A stretch of DNA of 64,000 nucleotides. Source: Streptomyces sp. RFCAC02 (GTDB lineage: Bacteria; Actinomycetota; Actinomycetes; Streptomycetales; Streptomycetaceae). Below, in pieces: positions 50,435 through 59,090 of the stretch (the first letter of the stretch is position 1; each line of letters starts with the position of its first letter). Position numbers and translations under genes: made by a program. The notes under the pieces were generated by a model that searched no databases, was not told where the DNA came from, and saw nothing but the letters and a program-made list of their open reading frames with translations. The stretch lies in the NCBI RefSeq assembly GCF_004193175.1, contig NZ_SAUH01000001.1:1963501-2027500 (forward strand). The letters are read 5' to 3'.

Positions 50435-51243
50435 GCCGGGTGAGCAAGGGGCTGAGCGCGCGCGGCCTGACGATCGGGTACGGCGGCGGCGACCCCGTGG
50501 TCCGCGACCTGGACCTGGACATCCCGCACGGTGAGCTGACCATGATCATCGGGCCGAACGGCTGCGGGAAGTCCACCCTGATCAAGGCGCTGGCGCGGGC
50601 CGTCAAGCCGGTGGCGGGGAAGGTGCTGCTGCACGGCTCCGACCTGCACGCGTACCGCGGCAAGGAGGCGGCGCGGCATGTGGCGCTGCTGCCGCAGAGC
50701 CCGGTCTCGCCGGACGGCATCACCGTGCGCGGCCTGGTCCGCCGGGGGCGCTACCCGCACCACACGCTGCTGCGGCAGTGGTCGCCGGACGACGACACGG
50801 CGATCGGGGAGGCCCTCGCCCGGACCAACATGACGGAGCTGGCCGACGCCTCCGTCGGCGCGCTGTCGGGCGGCCAGCGGCAGCGCGCGTGGATCGCGAT
50901 GGTGCTGGCGCAGCAGACGGAGCTGCTGCTGCTCGACGAGCCGACGACCTTCCTCGACATCGCCCACCAGTACGAACTGCTGGAGCTGTGCGCGGAGCTG
51001 CACCGCGAGGGGCGGACGGTCGTCGCGGTCCTGCACGACCTGAACCAGGCGGCGCGCTTCGCGTCCCACCTGATCGTGATGAACGCGGGCCGCGTCGTCG
51101 CGCAGGGGCGGCCGGGCGCGGTGATGACGCCGGAGCTGGTGGCCGAGGTGTTCGGGCTCGCCTGCGACGTCGTGCCGGACCCGCGGACGGGGACGCCGAT
51201 GGTCGTGCCGCACGAGCGGTACACGGCGGAGGAGGCCGCCTGA
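50431..51243 (+). CDS. FecE-type ABC transporter ATPase
   Basis: 270 aa. Walker A GPNGCGKST at 41-49, Q-loop LLPQSP, signature ALSGGQRQR at 144-152, Walker B LLLLDEP at 165-171, and switch His in VLHDLNQA. It powers the siderophore importer from the cytoplasmic side. It is the last gene of the four-gene coupled operon, and it ends 12 bp before a convergent HAD gene. All parts of the transporter are present and intact; no siderophore biosynthesis genes lie in the window, so it may import a siderophore made elsewhere or by other microbes. Confidence 0.95.
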   Translation: MSRVSKGLSARGLTIGYGGGDPVVRDLDLDIPHGELTMIIGPNGCGKSTLIKALARAVKPVAGKVLLHGSDLHAYRGKEAARHVALLPQSPVSPDGITVRGLVRRGRYPHHTLLRQWSPDDDTAIGEALARTNMTELADASVGALSGGQRQRAWIAMVLAQQTELLLLDEPTTFLDIAHQYELLELCAELHREGRTVVAVLHDLNQAARFASHLIVMNAGRVVAQGRPGAVMTPELVAEVFGLACDVVPDPRTGTPMVVPHERYTAEEAA

Positions 51244-51255
51244 GCCGCGGCCCGT

Positions 51256-51927
51256 TCAGGCCGGCAGGGCGTCCCCCGCGGTGACCGCGCCGCGGATCGC
51301 GGCTGCGGCGTCGGGTGCCGTACGGGTCGGGGTGAACGGGTGGCCGGCGGGCCAGTCCCGGCCGTTCGCGACCCACACGCTGCGCAGCCCCAGCGCGTGC
51401 GCGCCGCCGATGTCGGCGTGGGCCGAGTCCCCGACGACCCAGGTCGTGGCCGGATCGACGGACGCCCCGGCGGCGCCGGCGGCGGCGTGGAACAGGGCGG
51501 GCGCGGGCTTGGCGTGACCCACCGCCTCGGAGACGGCCCAGCCGTCCACCAGCGTGTCGAGCCCCGTGCGGCGGATCTTCGTCTCCTGCTGGCGCGTCCG
51601 GCCGTTGGTGACGACCGCGCACGTCCAGCCGAGCGCACGGGCGTCCGTCAGGGCGGCGCGCACCGTGTCGGCGAGGACGACCCGGTCGGCCGCGCCACCG
51701 TCGACGAGGGCGCGGACGGCCGCTTCGGGGACGCGTCCGCCGTACCGCGCGCGCAGGGCGTCGGCGACGGACTCGCGGGTGGCGTACCCGCCCTCGTCCG
51801 CCGCCATCACCCACGCCACGTCGGCCTCGGGCAGCGCGTGCCCGGCGAGGAACGCGGCGGCGGCCTCGCGGAACGCGCCGTCCCTGTCGATCAGGGTGTT
51901 GTCGAGGTCGATCAGCAGCAGCGGCAT
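51256..51927 (-). CDS. HAD-family hydrolase
   Basis: 223 aa. Motif I DLDNTL at residues 7-12 (nucleophile Asp and acid/base Asp), motif II VVTNG, motif III Lys in GHAKPAP, and motif IV VVGDSAHADIGGA. A cap domain lies between motifs I and II (type C1). Probably a phosphatase of small phosphorylated metabolites; the pattern NTLIDRDGAF is usual for phosphoglycolate/pyrimidine-nucleotidase-like members. Substrate unknown. Gene follows the PAP2-DAGK gene on the minus strand after 32 bp. Confidence 0.9.
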   Translation of the reverse strand: MPLLLIDLDNTLIDRDGAFREAAAAFLAGHALPEADVAWVMAADEGGYATRESVADALRARYGGRVPEAAVRALVDGGAADRVVLADTVRAALTDARALGWTCAVVTNGRTRQQETKIRRTGLDTLVDGWAVSEAVGHAKPAPALFHAAAGAAGASVDPATTWVVGDSAHADIGGAHALGLRSVWVANGRDWPAGHPFTPTRTAPDAAAAIRGAVTAGDALPA

Positions 51928-51959
51928 GACGGCGAGTCAACCACGCGCCCGCCGCGTCG

Positions 51960-53474
51960 TCACAGCGGGGCGTAGGGACCCGGGACGATGTCGGTGTCGT
52001 CGGCGGCCGGACGGTAGACGGTGAGGGCGGAGGGCCGCTTGTCCAGCAGCAGGGCCGACGGCGCCGGTCCCGCCTCGCCGTCGTACGCGAGGCAGCGGTC
52101 GTCGCCGAGGCCGGTGAGCCGGAGCCGCGGCAGGCGCGCGGCGGCGTACACCTGCGACCGGGCCAGCGTCCCCAGAAGGGCGGACAGCGCGACCCGGGTC
52201 CTGGCCAGCGGCTTGTCGGCCGAGACCGTGCGGACGTCGAGGAGACCGTCGTCGAGCTGCGTGCGGTGGGAGGGGGCGAAGCCCTCGGGCGAGTACAGGC
52301 CGTTGCCGGCGAAGAGGAGCCACAGCCGGTGCGGCCGGCCGTTGATCTCGACGTCGATCGGCTCGGCCGTGCGCAGGACGCGGGCCAGCGAGAGGGCGGC
52401 GCTCGGCCACTTGCCGAACCGGCCGAGCGGCGAGCGGCGCTGCAGGGCCTCGCGCGCGCGGACCAGGTCGGGGTAGATGCCCAGGCTGAACGTGTTGAGG
52501 AAGTGGCGCGTCGGCCCCTCCGCGCCGGCCATGGGCCTGATGCGGGCGAGGTCGACGGAGACGGCCTGGCCCGCGCGGACGGCGTCGGCGGTGTCCTCGT
52601 ACCGGTGCAGGCCGTTGTCGAGGGCGAAGTGGTTGAGGGTCCCGCCGGGGAAGACCGCGAGGGGCACACCGTGGTCGGCGGCGTGCGCGGCGGCGGCGTT
52701 CACCGTGCCGTCGCCGCCGCAGACGCCGAGCGCGGTGGCGCGGCCGGCGGCGTCGGCGAGCAGCGCGGCCAGGTCGTCGTCCTGGCCGCGGCGCACGACC
52801 TCCGCCTTCGGCAGCAGGGCGCGCAGCCGGTCGGCCGTCACCTCGGCGTCCTCCGTGCCGGCCCCCGGGTTGACGACGACGACCAGGCCCTCGCCCTCGG
52901 GCAGGGCGGGCGCGGGCGCGCTGTGGTGGACGAGCTGCTCGGTCGGCGGGCGACGCGGCCAGAACCGGCCGGTGGTGAGCGCCGCGCCGATGCCCAGGAC
53001 CGTTCCCGCGACGACATCGCCCGGGTAGTGGACGCCCACGTAGACGCGGGAGGCGGCCACGGCGGCGGCGGCCGGTGCCACGAAGGCGGCGTGGCGGCGG
53101 GACTCCAGCGCCACCCCGGTGGCGAACGCCGCGGCCGACGCCGCGTGGCCCGAGGGGAACGAGCTGGTGTGCGGCTGCCGGGCGAGCCGGCGGGCCAGCG
53201 GCACGGCGTCGATCAGCGGGCGGTGGCGGCGCGCCACGTACTTGATGACGGTGTTGGTGGTCAGCGACGCGATCCCGAGCGCGGCCACACCGCGCACGGC
53301 CGCGCGGCGGGCGCGGCGGTCACCGGTCAGGGCGAGGGCGGCGGCAGCGCCGAGCCACAGCCTGCCGTGGTCCGCCGCGTGGCTGAGGCGGGGCAGGACG
53401 GCCTGCACGCCGGGCACGTTGGCGGCGGCGACCCGTTCGAAGACCCGGCGGTCGAGCCTGCTGAGGCGTGACAT
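51960..53474 (-). CDS. PAP2 phosphatase fused to diacylglycerol-kinase-like domain
   Basis: 504 aa. N-terminal PAP2 domain with all three motifs: KYVARRHRP (Lys79 to Pro86), PSGH at 107-110, and SRVYVGVHYPGD at 142-153. This is an integral membrane lipid phosphatase with about five helices. The C-terminal domain is a diacylglycerol/sphingosine kinase catalytic domain: VVNPGAG, GVCGGDGTVNAAAA, and FPGGTLNHFALD. The fusion joins lipid phosphate removal and addition in one chain, and is common in actinomycetes. GGGAGG precedes ATG 53474 by 11 bases. It may recycle phosphatidic acid or polyprenyl phosphates. Confidence 0.92.
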   Translation of the reverse strand: MSRLSRLDRRVFERVAAANVPGVQAVLPRLSHAADHGRLWLGAAAALALTGDRRARRAAVRGVAALGIASLTTNTVIKYVARRHRPLIDAVPLARRLARQPHTSSFPSGHAASAAAFATGVALESRRHAAFVAPAAAAVAASRVYVGVHYPGDVVAGTVLGIGAALTTGRFWPRRPPTEQLVHHSAPAPALPEGEGLVVVVNPGAGTEDAEVTADRLRALLPKAEVVRRGQDDDLAALLADAAGRATALGVCGGDGTVNAAAAHAADHGVPLAVFPGGTLNHFALDNGLHRYEDTADAVRAGQAVSVDLARIRPMAGAEGPTRHFLNTFSLGIYPDLVRAREALQRRSPLGRFGKWPSAALSLARVLRTAEPIDVEINGRPHRLWLLFAGNGLYSPEGFAPSHRTQLDDGLLDVRTVSADKPLARTRVALSALLGTLARSQVYAAARLPRLRLTGLGDDRCLAYDGEAGPAPSALLLDKRPSALTVYRPAADDTDIVPGPYAPL

Positions 53475-53584
53475 GATCCGGCGCACCTCCCGAAGCGTAG
53501 CGGGACGCGCGCGCTGGACCGCGTCCACGAACCGCGCTTACCCCGGGGTCGCGCGGACAGTCCCGGGGGTTCCGGCCGGCCGGG

Positions 53585-55972
53585 TCATGGTGCGCTGCGC
53601 CGGTCCGCCGGGTCGTGGTCGGGCACGTACCGGTCGGGGGTGACGCCCGCCGTCCGCCAGTCGCCGACGATGCCGAGCCGGTCGCCCGCCTCGTTCAGCC
53701 GCTGGTCGGGGACGGCTCCCGCGCGGGCGTACAGGTCGGTGTCGAGGGGGCCGACCGCCACCGGGTCGCCGGAGTCCGGGCCGTGGCGGGCGTCGGCGGC
53801 GGCCCTGGCGATGGTGTGGGCGGCGACCTGCTCGTTGAGGAAACCCTCCGTCAGCTCGAAATCGCCGTGGGCGGCGGGTGCCTGCGGGCTGTAGTGGGGC
53901 ACGACGGGGACGGCCGCCGACCAGCCGGCGGCGGCGAGCCCGAGCGGGAGCTGCTGCGGACCGGGCGGGACGGAGGCCGCCCACAGGGCGCCGCCGATCG
54001 ACGAGGTGGTGAGGGAGGAGGCGAGGGCGTTGCCGCTGTCGCCCGACGCGCGTTCGATGGCCTCGTGCTCGCCCCAGTTGACGAGATGGGTGAGGTTGCC
54101 GACGGTCTCGAACGTGGTCGTGCGGCTCAGCGCGCCGGGGGCGTCGGCGTAGTAGTCGTGGGCCAGGGCGTACTGGATGCCGGTGACGCCCGCCTTGAAC
54201 GCCTCGTTGACGGTCGGGTCGGAGCGGGCCATGAGGGAGAAGACGCCGTAGCGCTGCTCCTCGGGGAGCGGGGCGTCACCGTAGCCGGCGACGTCGGCCA
54301 TGCGCATCAGCGCGGCGTCGGCGACGGCGGCCTGGAGCGGTGTGTGGTGGGCCGCGCCCTGGGCGGCGAGCGCGTCGGGGCCTTGGCCGAGGATCGTGTC
54401 CTGATGGGCGGTGGCGTGGGCGATGACGGCGCGGGCGGCCGCGACATAGGGGGCTTCGGCGTCCGTTCCCCGCGCGTCGGGCGGGATGGTGGTGCCGCTG
54501 CGGATGAGGTCGGCGGCGCCCTGGCTGTCCTCCCAGCTCTGGGCGAGCAGGGCGGTGCGGAAGTCGTCGTCGCGCAGGAGGCCGGCGGACGCGGTGCCGT
54601 TGAGCGAGGCGGCGGAGAGGAGGTCGCTGCTGCCCGTGTCGGCGAGTGCGTGCCCGGGGTAGCCGGTGGCGTACTGGAGCGAGCTGCGCCGGTGGACCGC
54701 CAGTGCCGCGTGGGCCAGGTCCTCGCTGAACCGCGTCCCGGTCGGGACGGTGGCGTGGCCGATGACGTCCGCGACGGCGTTGAAGCGTGCCAGGGCCTCG
54801 CGGAACCGGCCGCCGGCCGTCTCCTCGGTGAAGAGGCCGCTGTCCTCGCTGTCGTCGCCGGGTCCGGTGCGGAGGAACGGCCGCAGGGCGGCGGGGACGG
54901 CGCGGTCCCCGCGTGCCGGGTCGAGGCCGCCGACGCCCGGGTCGAGCAGCATGGCGGTGGCGTTGGCGATGTCGACCTTGGCCCGGTTCCATCCGGGGAA
55001 TTCGCCGAGTGCTACGAGTGTGCCGGTGTCGAGCGTTCCGAGGAATTGCCGCAGATAGTCCAATTCGGCGGGCAGGAGCCGCCGGGTCGGATCGGCCGGA
55101 TTCAGGGCGTCCCGGTAGAGGGAATCCGCGATGAATTCGAGACCGCTCGTCCACTGCTCGATCACGAGCGGGTCCGGGTCGTCCCGGGCGAGTTCCTCGG
55201 CGAGCCTGCGGGCGGAATACCCGGCCATTCCCGGAGTGATCCACAGGTCGAGCGGTCCGGCCGCCGACAGGTCGAATCCGAGGCCCGCGAGTTCCGTGCC
55301 GAACTCGGCGAGCCGGGCGCGGTAGCCGTCGATCAGGTCGTCGAGGTCGTCGGCGGCGCGGGTGGCGTCGTCGGCCGCGCGGCCGAGGTGCCGGGCGCGG
55401 ATCCGGGCGGGCAGGTCGCCGGGCAGGGCGTAGGCGGGGCGGCCGTCGCCGGGCACGAGGGCGCAGGTCTCGCCGCCGATGTCCACGGTGGCCTGCGGTC
55501 CGGCGCCGGCCTCGGCGACACGGCGCTGCCAGTCCTCCCATTCGCGCTCGGCGGCTGCGACGTGGGCACTCCAGCGGGCGTCGAGGCCGTCGCCGGGGCC
55601 GGCCCCGCCGTCGATGACGGCGGCCACCGCCTCGTCGGTGTCGAGTGCCAGGTTCATCGCGCGGACCAGCAGGGAGACGACCCCGTCGAGGGCGTCGCCG
55701 TGGCCGCGCAGTGCGCGCGCGCCGCTGTCGATCCGCCCTTCGGCGTCGAGCAGCGGGGCGCCGTCGAGCGCCCCGGCGCCGGTGGCGACCCGGTCGGCGT
55801 GCTCGGCGAGGCCGGTGACGGTGGTGGTGTCGGCGGCGGCGCGGGCGTAGGCGACGGCCGTTTCGGCCATGTCGTCGGGACGGATTTCCGCCGAGAATGC
55901 GCGACGGGTCTCCCAGGGCTTCCGCCCCGCTTTCTCCTCAACGTCCGCACGGGTGAAATCGACCGCGACCAT
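53585..55972 (-). CDS. Large actinobacterial TPR-repeat-region-type protein
   Basis: 795 aa. ATG 55972 has GGAGG eight bases upstream. The N-terminal 150 residues are all helical with DFTRADVEEKAGRKPWETRR, then GLAEHADRVATGAGALDGAPLL and GALDGVVSLL-type heptads, resembling the WXG100-like head of type VII-associated proteins. The rest is a long helical array (LPARIRARHLGRAADDATRAADDLDDLIDGYRARL, ADVIGHATVPTGTRFSEDLAHAAL). No signal peptide. The whole matches large streptomycete proteins annotated as TPR-repeat-region proteins, of unknown role and possibly exported by a type VII-like system or acting as a scaffold. The neighbouring Pro/Gly-rich gene diverges from it. Confidence 0.83.
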   Translation of the reverse strand: MVAVDFTRADVEEKAGRKPWETRRAFSAEIRPDDMAETAVAYARAAADTTTVTGLAEHADRVATGAGALDGAPLLDAEGRIDSGARALRGHGDALDGVVSLLVRAMNLALDTDEAVAAVIDGGAGPGDGLDARWSAHVAAAEREWEDWQRRVAEAGAGPQATVDIGGETCALVPGDGRPAYALPGDLPARIRARHLGRAADDATRAADDLDDLIDGYRARLAEFGTELAGLGFDLSAAGPLDLWITPGMAGYSARRLAEELARDDPDPLVIEQWTSGLEFIADSLYRDALNPADPTRRLLPAELDYLRQFLGTLDTGTLVALGEFPGWNRAKVDIANATAMLLDPGVGGLDPARGDRAVPAALRPFLRTGPGDDSEDSGLFTEETAGGRFREALARFNAVADVIGHATVPTGTRFSEDLAHAALAVHRRSSLQYATGYPGHALADTGSSDLLSAASLNGTASAGLLRDDDFRTALLAQSWEDSQGAADLIRSGTTIPPDARGTDAEAPYVAAARAVIAHATAHQDTILGQGPDALAAQGAAHHTPLQAAVADAALMRMADVAGYGDAPLPEEQRYGVFSLMARSDPTVNEAFKAGVTGIQYALAHDYYADAPGALSRTTTFETVGNLTHLVNWGEHEAIERASGDSGNALASSLTTSSIGGALWAASVPPGPQQLPLGLAAAGWSAAVPVVPHYSPQAPAAHGDFELTEGFLNEQVAAHTIARAAADARHGPDSGDPVAVGPLDTDLYARAGAVPDQRLNEAGDRLGIVGDWRTAGVTPDRYVPDHDPADRRSAP

Positions 55973-56151
55973 TCCCCCGCCTCCGGGCTTTCTCCTCATT
56001 CCTGCCGAGCGCCAGCGTAGGGCGGGGGGAAAGACGTGCGGCGGCGTCATGACGGCTCGTTCACGCGGGGCGCCCGGGTCCATATGCGGTGTTGACGCGG
56101 GCGGCTCGCGCGGCACGGTTTCGCGGGAAGTGCGGCGGGAACCCGGCGGAG

Positions 56152-56493
56152 ATGGCCACTCGTATGACGGAGCCCGCGCCGCCGGGACCGACACCACCGC
56201 CGGAGCCGGGGCCCGGGCCGGAGCCGGGTCCCGAGCCGACACCTCCGACACCGGCGCCCCCGGGTCCCCCGGGGCCTGGTCCGGGTCCCGATCCCGTGCC
56301 GCCGGAGCCGACTCCCCCGCCGGGTCCCGGGCCGCTGCCGCCCGGCCCCGTGCCGCCGGGTCCCGGACCGGACCACCCGAAGCCGCCGCCGGACCCGATT
56401 CCCGATCCCCACCCGGATCCGGGACCGGAACCGGAGCCGTCACCGGCACCGCCACCCCTCGAAAGAGTGACAGAGGGTAGAAGCCCTTCCTGA
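56152..56493 (+). CDS. Pro/Gly/Glu-rich low-complexity small protein (doubtful)
   Basis: 113 aa from ATG 56152; ATG 56164 is an alternative. After MATRMTEPAPPG nearly the whole chain is made of PEPGPGPEP-type repeats and ends ERVTEGRSPS. It has no predictable fold and would be extended and acidic-Pro-rich. GGAG directly abuts ATG 56152, so the ribosome binding site is poor. It diverges from the large TPR-type gene. It may be a real wall-spanning or linker-like peptide, or only a GC-rich low-complexity tract. Confidence 0.45.
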   Translation: MATRMTEPAPPGPTPPPEPGPGPEPGPEPTPPTPAPPGPPGPGPGPDPVPPEPTPPPGPGPLPPGPVPPGPGPDHPKPPPDPIPDPHPDPGPEPEPSPAPPPLERVTEGRSPS

Positions 56494-56655
56494 ATTTCGT
56501 CACTCTGTGTAGTGTCAGGGTGTCGCTGCGGCCGGGTACGTCCCGTCGGAGCGGCACCCTTGTCACGCAGGTGCCCGGGTGGGCGGGAGAGGACGAAAAC
56601 GATGAACGGCGCGGGCGCGAAGTACTGGCCGGACCGGCGGCGGACCCGGGCGGAG

Positions 56656-57483
56656 TCAGGCGGACGGGCGGTCCGGGGGCGCTGGGGGTTCCGGGACGGT
56701 CCGCGGCCGCCGGCCCGTGACGACGGTGGCCCCGGTGTCCTCGTCGTGCACGATCCGGGGCACCAGGCCGTCACCGGCGAGGATGCGGGCCGCCCTGTCC
56801 GCCTGGCGCTCGCCCGTCTCGGACAGCAGGACGCCGCCGGGCGCCAGCCACCCCGCGGCCCGCGCGCTCACGCGGCGCAGGACGCCGAGACCGTCGGGGC
56901 CGCCGTCGAGCGCGTCGATGGGCTCGTGCTCCCGGGCCTCCGGCGGGAGCAGCGGCACCGCGTCCGTCGGCACGTACGGCACGTTGGCCGTGAGGATGTC
57001 GACGCGGCCGCGCAGGCGGGCGGGCAGGGCGTCGAAGAGGTCACCGCGGTGGACGGTGCCGCCGGCGGGCGCGAGGTTGCGGCGGGCACAGCGGACGGCG
57101 ACCGGGTCGATGTCGGCGGCGTGCAGTTCGGCCGGGTCGAGAGCGGCGGCCAGGGCGGCGCCGATCGCGCCGGAGCCGCAGCACAGGTCGACGACGACGG
57201 GCCGTGCCGGTGCGCGGCGGACGGCCTCGGCGACCAGGGCCTCGGCGACCAGGGCCTCGGTCCGGCGCCTGGGGACGAAGACCCCCGGCTCGACGGTGAT
57301 CCGCAGGCCGGCGAACTCGGCCCACCCCACGACCTGTTCGAGGGGGACACCGGTGGCGCGGCGTTCGGCGAGCGCCGTCAGTTCGGCGGGGCTGCGGGCG
57401 GCGTCGGCGAGCAGCCTGGCCTCGTCCTCGGCGAAGACGCAGCCGGCGGCCCGGAGAAGAGCGATGATGTGCGGGTCCTGCAT
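56656..57483 (-). CDS. PrmC/HemK-like protein N5-glutamine methyltransferase
   Basis: 275 aa. SAM-binding motif VVVDLCCGSGAIGAAL at 96-110, AADIDP motif II, and NVPYVP at 167-172. That last is a variant of the NPPY that methylates release-factor glutamine, with Val for the first Pro. The N-terminal helical domain fits HemK (VPLEQVVGWAEFAGL, FVPRRRTE). It is distinct from the housekeeping prmC next to prfA and is the second-copy type found in actinomycetes; its substrate may be another protein. A 15-bp in-frame duplication adds a repeated LVAEA at 78-87. Confidence 0.88.
   Translation of the reverse strand: MQDPHIIALLRAAGCVFAEDEARLLADAARSPAELTALAERRATGVPLEQVVGWAEFAGLRITVEPGVFVPRRRTEALVAEALVAEAVRRAPARPVVVDLCCGSGAIGAALAAALDPAELHAADIDPVAVRCARRNLAPAGGTVHRGDLFDALPARLRGRVDILTANVPYVPTDAVPLLPPEAREHEPIDALDGGPDGLGVLRRVSARAAGWLAPGGVLLSETGERQADRAARILAGDGLVPRIVHDEDTGATVVTGRRPRTVPEPPAPPDRPSA
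57224..57260. repeat. 15-bp in-frame tandem duplication within the PrmC-like gene
   Basis: GCCTCGGCGACCAGG occurs at 57224-57238 and 57239-57253, followed by a partial third copy (GCCTCGG). It encodes LVAEA twice. It keeps frame and is probably a recent slippage event. Confidence 0.85.
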
Positions 57484-57739
57484 GGGTGGAAACCTTCCGG
57501 AGTACCGGAGAACACCCGTCGGATCAGCCCGCGCGGCGCGGGAGGGAGACGGGCGTCCGGGACGACGTGCGGGACAGCGGTCTCACCTCCTCGGATCGGC
57601 ACGAGAACGAAAAGTACGAAGTACGAACGCCGGTACGGAAGCCGTACCGAACGGGGGACACAGTACCCGACCGCGCCCGGCTCCCCGGGGCGGACGCCGG
57701 GGGCCGTAGGGGCGTGCGCGGGCGGCCGTTCGCGGGGGG
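57484..57739. promoter_or_regulatory. Upstream region of the PrmC-like gene with palindrome
   Basis: 256 bp. CGGTACGG (57631-57638) and CCGTACCG (57642-57649) form a perfect 8-bp inverted repeat around AAG. Two direct AGTACGAA copies precede it (57613-57627 region). The AAAGTACGAAGTACGAA patch is AT-rich for this genome and likely holds the promoter. No gene with normal codon usage is evident. Confidence 0.5.
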
Positions 57740-58582
57740 TCAGGCGGGCCAGTCGTAGGAGACGCCGGTGACCCGCTCGCAGCTCTCCCACAGTTCGCGC
57801 GCGCGGGCGGGGTCGGTGGCGGCCCGGGGCGGGGTCAGGGGTCCCGGGGAGCCGCGGCCCTCAAGGCGGCCGGCCGGCCCGTACAGTCCGCCGGGTGCCA
57901 CGCCGGGGACCGTCGCCGCGTAGAGCGACGGCAGGGCGGCCGAGGCGGCGGGCGGGTGGGACGTGCGGGGGATGCCGTGGTCGGCGAGGACCCGGGCGAG
58001 CCGCGAGCCGGACCCCGGTGGGCGTCCGGCACCCGTCCCCGGGCGCACGGCCACGCTGGTGAGCCGCACACCGGCGGCGTCCGCGCGGCGCTGGAGTTCC
58101 CGGGCGAAGACGAGGGGCGCGAGGTGCGCCAGGCGGGGTGTGCCACGCGGTCGGGAGTGTTCCCGGGGTGCCGGTCCGCCCACGGTCACGACGCGCGGTC
58201 CGCGGGCCGCGAGGAGGAGAGGGAGGAGACGGCCCGTCAGGGCGTACGGCAGGAGCGCGCCCTGTCCCGAGGAGGTGTCCGCGTGGATGACGAGGAGGTC
58301 GAGAGACGGGAGTTCGACGGTCAGGTGGTCGGCGAACGCGGTGAGCGACTCGGGGTCCGCCGGGTCGAGGCAGGCGGCGCGGACCAGGATGCCGGGGACG
58401 GCCCCGCCGGCCGCACGGGCGGCGGCGCGGGCGCGCTCCGGGTCGGAATCGGCGTGCACGACCTCGGCACCGGCCCTGACGAGCCGCCGGGCGGTGGCCC
58501 GGCCGAGAGGCCCGGCCGCGTCCGTGACCAGGGCGACCCGCCCGTCCTGCGCGGAGATGTGACGGACACTCCAGCCGGTCAT
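57740..58582 (-). CDS. Degenerate SDR-like protein lacking the catalytic Tyr/Lys
   Basis: 280 aa from ATG 58582. Overall SDR order is kept: a Rossmann strand VALVTDAAGPLGRATARRLVRAGAEVV (with DAAGPLG in place of TGxxxGIG), LLVIHAD where NNAG would be, and the LxFARELQRR helix that normally follows the active-site YxxxK. Here the catalytic Tyr and Lys are absent (RLAHLAPLVFARELQRR). It could bind a nucleotide but not do SDR catalysis, so a regulatory or decayed role is likely. Codon usage is normal, which suggests the gene is still expressed. Confidence 0.78.
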   Translation of the reverse strand: MTGWSVRHISAQDGRVALVTDAAGPLGRATARRLVRAGAEVVHADSDPERARAAARAAGGAVPGILVRAACLDPADPESLTAFADHLTVELPSLDLLVIHADTSSGQGALLPYALTGRLLPLLLAARGPRVVTVGGPAPREHSRPRGTPRLAHLAPLVFARELQRRADAAGVRLTSVAVRPGTGAGRPPGSGSRLARVLADHGIPRTSHPPAASAALPSLYAATVPGVAPGGLYGPAGRLEGRGSPGPLTPPRAATDPARARELWESCERVTGVSYDWPA

Positions 58583-58880
58583 GCGCGGACGGGGAGCGAT
58601 GGGTGGTGGGCGATACGGCTGAAGGGCGACACGGACGGGCCTCCGCGGGCGTGACGGATCCGGCGCACCCGGTACGTCCGGGGACCTTACGGATCTTACG
58701 GACGCAAGGGACCCCCACCCCACCGGCCGGGCCGGAGATACACCCGCTGCGCCGCTTCACCGACAACCCCGGGCAGCAGTACCCGGGGACGCCTGAACCC
58801 CGCCTCCCTGGCTCAAGAGACGGGGTCAGATACGGAGAGGTCGGCGCCGCGCCCTCGCCGCGAACGTACCGACCCGGCGA

Positions 58881-59090
58881 TCAGGCCGCGCCTACCGTCC
58901 CGGCCTTCACGCCCGCCACGAAGGACGAGAACGCAGCGGTCGAGAAGGTCACCACCGGACCATCGACACTCTTGGAATCACGGACAGGAACCATGCCGCG
59001 CGTCATGGCGAAGTTGTCGGCGGCCTCCACGCAGGCGCCACCGTTGTCGCTGTAGGACGACTTGAACCAACGCGGAGTCTCGGACGTCAC
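58881..59090 (-). CDS. DUF397 small protein
   Basis: 69 aa, GTG 59090, whose bases overlap the stop of the upstream XRE remnant (GTGA, 59087-59090). The sequence WFKSSYSDNGGACVEAADNFAMTRGMVPVRDSK and FVAGVKAG is the DUF397 pattern. Such proteins are encoded next to XRE regulators with DUF5753 and, in studied cases, act as partners or antitoxins of that regulator in morphological control. Here the regulator appears to be broken, so the DUF397 gene may be an orphan. Confidence 0.9.
   Translation of the reverse strand: MTSETPRWFKSSYSDNGGACVEAADNFAMTRGMVPVRDSKSVDGPVVTFSTAAFSSFVAGVKAGTVGAA

Noticed and set aside
55973..56566. N-terminal extension of the large TPR-type protein to 56566
   Set aside because: The added 198 residues are Pro/Ala/Arg-rich low complexity, and ATG 55972 has a good ribosome binding site.
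57378..57791. 137-codon minus-strand frame across the PrmC-like promoter region
   Set aside because: Overlaps both neighbours in another frame, Arg/Pro-rich, no ribosome binding site or homology.
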